DNA of 64,000 bases from Bog-473 sp035551835. GTDB lineage: Bacteria > Actinomycetota > Acidimicrobiia > Acidimicrobiales > RAAP-2. The notes beneath the pieces were generated by a model, which was not told where the DNA came from, ran no database searches, and was given only the letters and a program-made list of their open reading frames with translations. Position numbers and translations under genes: made by a program. The stretch spans positions 58,362 to 122,361 of the forward strand of contig DASZMN010000102.1 in NCBI GenBank assembly GCA_035551835.1, read 5' to 3'. Below, piece after piece: positions 60,894 through 64,000 of this stretch. Position 1 is the stretch's first letter, and each line of letters starts with the position of its first letter.

Positions 60894-63404
60894 TTACTCG
60901 GGGTCAGCCCCCGCGCCGGCCAGCTCGAGCGGCGGCGGCTCGAGGCCCTCGATGGCCCGGAAGCTCAACTGCGGTCCCTCGCCCTCTATGGGCGACTCCT
61001 CGACGTCGACCACGATGGTCTCGCCGACGCGGAACTCCTTCCACAAGATGCGCTCCGACAGCGGGTCCTCGACCATCTGCTGGATGGCCCGGCGCAACGG
61101 CCGCGCCCCGAGCTGGGGGTCGTAGCCCTTCTCGGCCAGCAGCGTGCGGGCGGCGGGCGTCAGCTCCAGGCCGATGCCCTGGTCCGACAGCTGCTTGACG
61201 GTGCGTGCCATGAGCATGTCGACGATCTCGACGACCTCGGCCCGCGAGAGCTCGTGGAAGACGATGACCTCGTCGATCCGGTTCAGGAACTCGGGGCGGA
61301 AGTGCGCCTTGAGCGCCTCGTCGACCTTGGCCTTCATGCGCTCGTAGGTCACGGCCTCCGACGTCTTGGCGAAGCCCATGTTGGACTTGCGCAGGTCGGC
61401 GGTGCCGAGGTTCGAGGTCATGATCAGCACGGTGTTCTTGAAGTCGACCGAGCGGCCCTGGGCGTCGGTCAGGCGACCGTCCTCCAGGATCTGCAGCAGC
61501 GTGTTGAAGACGTCGGGGTGCGCCTTCTCGACCTCGTCGAACAGCACGACGGAGAACGGCTTGCGCCGCACCGCCTCGGTGAGCTGGCCGCCCTCCTCGT
61601 AGCCGACGTAGCCGGGGGGCGAGCCCACCAGGCGGCTGACCGTGTGCTTCTCCATGTACTCGGACATGTCGAGCTGGATGAGCGCGTCCTCGTCGTCGAA
61701 GAGGAACTCGGCCAGCGTCTTGGCCAACTCGGTCTTCCCGGTGCCGGTCGGCCCGAGGAAGATGAACGAGCCGCTCGGGCGCTTCGGGTCCTTCAGGCCC
61801 GCCCGCGTGCGGCGGATGGCCCTCGACAGCGCCTTGAGCGCCTCTTCCTGCCCGACGATGCGCTTGTGCAGCTCCTCCTCCATGCGCAGGAGCTTGGCCG
61901 TCTCCTCCTCGGTGAGGCGGTAGACGGGGATGCCGGTCCAGGCGGCCAGGACCTCGGCGATGACCTCCTCGTCGACCACGTCGAAGAGGTCCACGCCCTC
62001 GGCCCGCAGCTCGGCCTCCTGGCTCTCCTTGATGTCGAGGCGCTCCTTCTCCTGCTCGGCCAGCTTCTTGGCCTGCTCGAAGGCGCCCTTCTCGATCGCG
62101 GCCTCCTTGTCGGCGCGCAGCCGCGTGATCTCCTCGTCGAGCTTCTTTGCGCTCGGCGGTGTGCTCATGCGGCGGATGCGCAGACGGCTGCCGGCCTCGT
62201 CGATGAGGTCGATCGCCTTGTCCGGGAGGTAGCGGTCGGCCAGGTAGCGGTCGGCCAGATTGGCCGCGGCCACGAGTGCCTGGTCGGTGATGCTCACCGC
62301 GTGGTGCGACTCGTAGCGGTCGCGCAAACCCTTGAGGATGTCGATCGTCAACGCGACCGAGGGCTGGTCGACCTTGACCGGCTGGAACCGGCGCTCGAGT
62401 GCGGCGTCCTTCTCGAGGTGCTTGCGGTACTCGTCGATCGTCGTGGCGCCGACGGTCTGCAGCTCGCCGCGGGCCAGCATCGGCTTCAGGATGGAGGCGG
62501 CGTCGATCGCACCCTCCGCGGCGCCCGCACCCACCAGGGTGTGGATCTCGTCGATGAAGAGGACGATGTCGCCGCGGGTGCGGATCTCCTTGAGGACCTT
62601 CTTCAACCGCTCCTCGAAGTCGCCGCGGTACCGGCTGCCGGCCACGAGGGCGCCGAGGTCGAGCGTGTAGAGCTGCTTGCCCGTCAGCGTCTCGGGCACG
62701 TCGTTGGCCACGATCTGCTGCGCCAGCCCCTCCACGATGGCGGTCTTGCCCACGCCGGGCTCACCGATCAGGACCGGGTTGTTCTTGGTCCGGCGCGACA
62801 GCACCTGCATGACGCGTTCGATCTCTTTTGCACGTCCGATGACCGGGTCGAGCTTGCCGTCGCGGGCCAGCTGGGTCAGGTTGCGCCCGAACTGGTCGAG
62901 CACCGGGGAGCCCGAGGGGTTGTCACCCGAGCTCGAACCCTGGCCCGCCCCTACCGACTCCTTGCCCTGGTTGCCCGACATGAGCTGGATGACCTGCTGG
63001 CGCACCCGGCCGAGGTCGGCCCCGAGGCTGACGAGCACGGTCGCGGCCACGCCCTCGCCCTCGCGCACGAGGCCGAGGAGCATGTGCTCGGTGCCGATGT
63101 AGCTGTGCCCGAGCTGCAGCGCCTCGCGGAGCGACAGCTCGAGGACCTTCTTCGCGCGCGGCGTGAACGGCGGGGACCCACTGGGGGCGGTCCCGGCCAT
63201 GCCGATGGTCTCCTCGACCTTTTCGCGCACGGCCTCGAGCGAGATCCCGAGCGACTCGAGGGCCTTCGCCGCGACCCCTTCGCCTTCGTGGATCAGCCCG
63301 AGGAGAATGTGTTCGGTGCCGATGAAGGAGTGATTGAGCAGGCGCGCTTCCTCTTGCGCCAGCACCAGTACCCTCCGTGCCCGGTCGGTGAAACGTTCGA
63401 ACAC
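60894..63404 (-). CDS. clpC: ATP-dependent Clp protease ATPase ClpC
   Basis: An 836-residue AAA+ unfoldase. Two N-repeats occupy 1-145 (FERFTDRARRVLVLAQEEARLLNHSFIGTEH; LSLREALQLGHSYIGTEH). AAA1 has GEPGVGKT and a DEIH box, a UVR-type middle segment follows (EEITRLRADKEAAIEKGAFEQAKKL), and AAA2 has GPTGTGKT with GYVGYEEGGQLTEAVRR. It unfolds proteins for ClpP. GTG 63404 is set by homology and follows GGAGAGGCGG. Confidence 0.97.
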   Translation of the reverse strand: MFERFTDRARRVLVLAQEEARLLNHSFIGTEHILLGLIHEGEGVAAKALESLGISLEAVREKVEETIGMAGTAPSGSPPFTPRAKKVLELSLREALQLGHSYIGTEHMLLGLVREGEGVAATVLVSLGADLGRVRQQVIQLMSGNQGKESVGAGQGSSSGDNPSGSPVLDQFGRNLTQLARDGKLDPVIGRAKEIERVMQVLSRRTKNNPVLIGEPGVGKTAIVEGLAQQIVANDVPETLTGKQLYTLDLGALVAGSRYRGDFEERLKKVLKEIRTRGDIVLFIDEIHTLVGAGAAEGAIDAASILKPMLARGELQTVGATTIDEYRKHLEKDAALERRFQPVKVDQPSVALTIDILKGLRDRYESHHAVSITDQALVAAANLADRYLADRYLPDKAIDLIDEAGSRLRIRRMSTPPSAKKLDEEITRLRADKEAAIEKGAFEQAKKLAEQEKERLDIKESQEAELRAEGVDLFDVVDEEVIAEVLAAWTGIPVYRLTEEETAKLLRMEEELHKRIVGQEEALKALSRAIRRTRAGLKDPKRPSGSFIFLGPTGTGKTELAKTLAEFLFDDEDALIQLDMSEYMEKHTVSRLVGSPPGYVGYEEGGQLTEAVRRKPFSVVLFDEVEKAHPDVFNTLLQILEDGRLTDAQGRSVDFKNTVLIMTSNLGTADLRKSNMGFAKTSEAVTYERMKAKVDEALKAHFRPEFLNRIDEVIVFHELSRAEVVEIVDMLMARTVKQLSDQGIGLELTPAARTLLAEKGYDPQLGARPLRRAIQQMVEDPLSERILWKEFRVGETIVVDVEESPIEGEGPQLSFRAIEGLEPPPLELAGAGADPE

Positions 63405-63572
63405 CCTGACCGCCTCTCCTTCTCTCTTGCTGTTGGACCAAGTGTACCTGTGGCCTACGTCTGGACAGGCCGCACCCGGGGGCACCCTGAGGCCCTGTGG
63501 GGGGAACCTCCCGTTCCCGTTTTTCCTGCGCCCCTCCCACCTGGCGGTTGTCGCCTTTCTGGGGCCTTGACC

Positions 63573-63578
63573 TAACGT
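63573..63578 (+). promoter_or_regulatory. -10-like TAACGT for the prenyl synthase
   Basis: TAACGT lies 7 nt before GTG 63586. GGAG is too close to the start (1 nt) to act as a ribosome site, so a leaderless start is likely. Confidence 0.4.
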
Positions 63579-63585
63579 TTGGAGA

Positions 63586-64000
63586 GTGAACCCGTCGGAG
63601 GCCCTCGGCCTGCCCCGCCTGCAAGAGGGACTGCAGCGGCTCGAGCCCTTGCTCACTGCGTCGGTGGTGACCGGCGACGGATTCCTCGATGAGGTCACGA
63701 CCCACTTGATCGCAGCCGGGGGCAAACGCCTCCGCCCCCTGCTCGCCCTGGCGACGGCCACCGCCGGCGAGCGGGAGCCGACCGAGGACGACCTCATGGG
63801 TGCCGTGGCCGTCGAGCTGGTCCACCTGGCCTCGCTCTACCACGACGACGTGATCGACGAGGCGACCATCCGCCGCAACGTCGAGAGCGTGAACAGCCGC
63901 TTCGGGAACCTGGTGGCCATCGTCGCGGGCGACTACCTGTTGGCCCGCAGTGCCGCCATCGCGGCCAGCCTCGGCACCGAGATCGCCGCGCTGCTCGCCG
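63586..64000 (+). CDS. Polyprenyl diphosphate synthase, 3' end outside window
   Basis: The first 138 codons of a trans-isoprenyl synthase, open to the window edge. GGKRLRPLLAL binds the homoallylic diphosphate, and LYHDDVIDEA is the first Asp-rich motif, followed by RRNVESVNSRFGN and GDYLLARS. It makes C35-C45-type chains for quinones or wall carriers. It is divergent from clpC with 181 nt between. The second Asp-rich motif is not visible. Confidence 0.92.
   Translation, partial: MNPSEALGLPRLQEGLQRLEPLLTASVVTGDGFLDEVTTHLIAAGGKRLRPLLALATATAGEREPTEDDLMGAVAVELVHLASLYHDDVIDEATIRRNVESVNSRFGNLVAIVAGDYLLARSAAIAASLGTEIAALLA

Noticed and set aside
61254..63575. 773-codon open frame opposite clpC
   Set aside because: Antisense to an unmistakable ClpC; Leu/Val/Asp/Gly repeats mirror the ClpC codons and no real motif is present.

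Overview
The window is 64 kb of very GC-rich chromosomal DNA, densely packed with genes that use GTG and TTG starts freely. It looks like an actinobacterium. GpgS, CarD, a ClpC with paired N-repeats, HemQ, DisA/RadA, an ECF42-type sigma factor with a DGPF partner and an Lhr helicase all point to Actinomycetota. Acidimicrobiia or a nearby deep branch is my guess from gene content, not a demonstrated placement. Apart from one nonsense-interrupted permease there is little decay. I see no prophage, transposase, CRISPR array, rRNA or origin.

Layout. 1-2.2 kb: a CYTH-CHAD protein cut by the window edge and an EthD-like protein. 2.2-6.6 kb: a cell-surface cluster with a membrane-anchored Gly/Thr-rich protein, a class D/E-like sortase and a secreted protein with a C-terminal anchoring tail. 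6.7-7.5 kb: a TauE/SafE permease broken by an in-frame TAG. 7.5-14.2 kb: lhr-pxpA-pxpBC (helicase, then 5-oxoprolinase). 14.3-16.6 kb: a coupled operon of a small membrane protein, a patatin-like lipase and a methyltransferase. 16.6-18.4 kb: two tandem proteins that look like inactivated RecB-type nuclease domains. 18.4-20.9 kb: typA, a VOC protein and tRNA-Ser. 21-23.8 kb: a DUF6159-like membrane protein and a GH43 enzyme preceded by a stand-alone copy of its N-terminal module. 23.8-31.5 kb: a 5'-3' exonuclease, the ECF42/DGPF pair, a DHFR-like reductase, an MFS exporter, and an amidohydrolase-VOC-VOC operon. 31.5-35.9 kb: pheA diverging from larB-larC-PLP decarboxylase. 35.8-44.3 kb: DsbA-like, DinB-like, WYL regulator, secreted repeat protein, amidase, SnoaL-like, MBL, SRPBCC, TetR and GNAT genes. 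44.3-48.9 kb: NUDIX, a small Cys protein, a NIL-domain protein, larE, hemQ and CIRCE-controlled groEL. 49.1-53.9 kb: thrC with a sulfur-carrier gene, then gpgS-otsA converging on otsB. 54.5-64 kb: tRNA-Thr, mscL, and the conserved block clpC / radA-disA-carD-ispD-ispF-rlmB, ending in a truncated polyprenyl diphosphate synthase.

How the genes work together. Three of the genes for the nickel-pincer (NPN) cofactor are present (larB, larC, larE). larE sits 12 kb from larBC, coupled to hemQ and a NIL-domain gene, and no larA is in the window. Osmolyte synthesis (GpgS, OtsA, OtsB) lies close to the mechanosensitive channel MscL. Cell-wall precursor functions (IspD, IspF, polyprenyl synthase) lie with c-di-AMP synthesis (DisA) and CarD.

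Two expression habits recur. Neighbouring genes are fused by GTGA, ATGA, TTGA or TGATG start/stop overlaps, which I used to fix many starts. Genes without a Shine-Dalgarno often carry a TAnnnT hexamer 6-8 nt before the start codon, suggesting leaderless mRNAs. Two regulators (TetR and WYL) have conspicuous candidate operators in their divergent promoters.
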